Shown here piece by piece: positions 63,786 to 64,000 of a stretch of 64,000 bases of DNA. Made by a program: the position numbers and the translations under genes. The notes below the pieces were generated by a model. It was not told the DNA's origin and searched no databases. It worked only from the letters and a program-made list of their open reading frames with translations. Numbering within the stretch: position 1 is the stretch's first letter; each line of letters begins with the position of its first letter. Source of the DNA: Pseudomonas yangonensis (GTDB taxonomy: Bacteria; Pseudomonadota; Gammaproteobacteria; Pseudomonadales; Pseudomonadaceae); contig NZ_BLJU01000002.1 of the NCBI RefSeq assembly GCF_009932725.1, positions 434,001 to 498,000 on the forward strand, in the 5' to 3' direction.

Positions 63786-64000
63786 ATGGCCGGCATTCTC
63801 GATTCAGTAGATCAACGCACGCAACTGGTCGGCGAGAACCGCCTGGAAATCCTCATGTTCCGCCTGGCCGGCCGGCAGTTGTTCGCCATCAACGTGTTCA
63901 AGGTGCAGGAAGTCCTGCAGATGCCCAAGCTGACGCTGATGCCGCAACGCCACCGTTTCGTCTGCGGCGTGGTCAATCTGCGTGGCCAGACCCTCCCGGT
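63786..64000 (+). CDS. cheV: chemotaxis protein CheV, N-terminal part (3' end outside window)
   Basis: The visible 71 residues form the start of a CheW-like domain (GRQLFAINVFKVQEVLQMPK, GVVNLRGQTLP), which in CheV is followed by a receiver domain. The frame runs off the end of the window. It is divergent from the minus-strand cluster, with about 255 bp between them holding promoters. Confidence 0.85.
   Translation, partial: MAGILDSVDQRTQLVGENRLEILMFRLAGRQLFAINVFKVQEVLQMPKLTLMPQRHRFVCGVVNLRGQTLP

Overview
The window is a stretch of high-GC gammaproteobacterial chromosome, almost certainly a Pseudomonas sensu lato. The evidence is the REP-type intergenic repeats, a cyoABCDE operon, DUF2790, DUF3087 and HvfA-type small proteins, and two gene orders that, from memory, match P. 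aeruginosa: the PA3286-PA3282 region (FabH-like synthase, ECF sigma factor, RiPP operon) and the PA3027-PA3023 region (AraC regulator, two FAD enzymes, FGGY kinase, YegS). The species cannot be fixed from the sequence alone. No rRNA, tRNA, CRISPR array or integrase gene was seen.

Layout. 1-1868: 3' end of hrpA and two small membrane-protein genes. 1885-2960: a tandem array of about 187-bp REP-type units. 3433-8262: cyoABCDE (cytochrome bo3 oxidase and heme O synthase). 8390-9983: a nucleotidyltransferase, a hydrolase remnant and two unknown genes. 10054-12886: arsRBCH on the minus strand. 13038-18345: a hydrolase, a glutaredoxin/AhpD pair with a divergent AraC regulator, small proteins and an SDR. 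18504-23042: a putative carboxylate uptake and hydrolysis locus (CitMHS transporter, GntR regulator, LigI-like hydrolase, MatC-like transporter). 23125-23745: a large non-coding inverted repeat. 23868-38470: mostly housekeeping and accessory metabolism, including MFS transporters, a Tat-exported SDR, GST, HIT, PnuC-NadR, a GltB-like protein and a FabH-like synthase.

38542-46185 is the most unusual part. An ECF sigma/anti-sigma pair is followed by about 4 kb of AT-richer DNA that reads as an integron cassette array without an integrase (CALIN): six minus-strand genes separated by five recognisable attC sites. Cassette products are a protein resembling ribosomal protein bS21, two proteins with HNH-like zinc motifs, a membrane-anchored helical protein, a protein made of four 23-residue repeats, and an unknown protein. 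Beyond it lies an hvfABCX-type operon, predicted to make a modified, Cys-rich, copper-binding RiPP, preceded by an ECF-type promoter. The array appears to have been inserted between the sigma factor and its likely target operon. Near-identical 20-bp direct repeats flank it.

46183-46377 is a MITE-like element between convergent genes. 46374-54557 holds an AraC regulator, an alkyl-DHAP-synthase-like flavoprotein, a GlpD-like dehydrogenase, an FGGY kinase, a pirin and a YegS-type lipid kinase, together suggesting glycerol-phosphate or lipid-head-group metabolism. 54541-64000 is a chemosensory cluster (response regulator, cheB, cheR, cheW, MCP, cheA, STAS, cheY, MCP on the minus strand, and the start of cheV on the plus strand).
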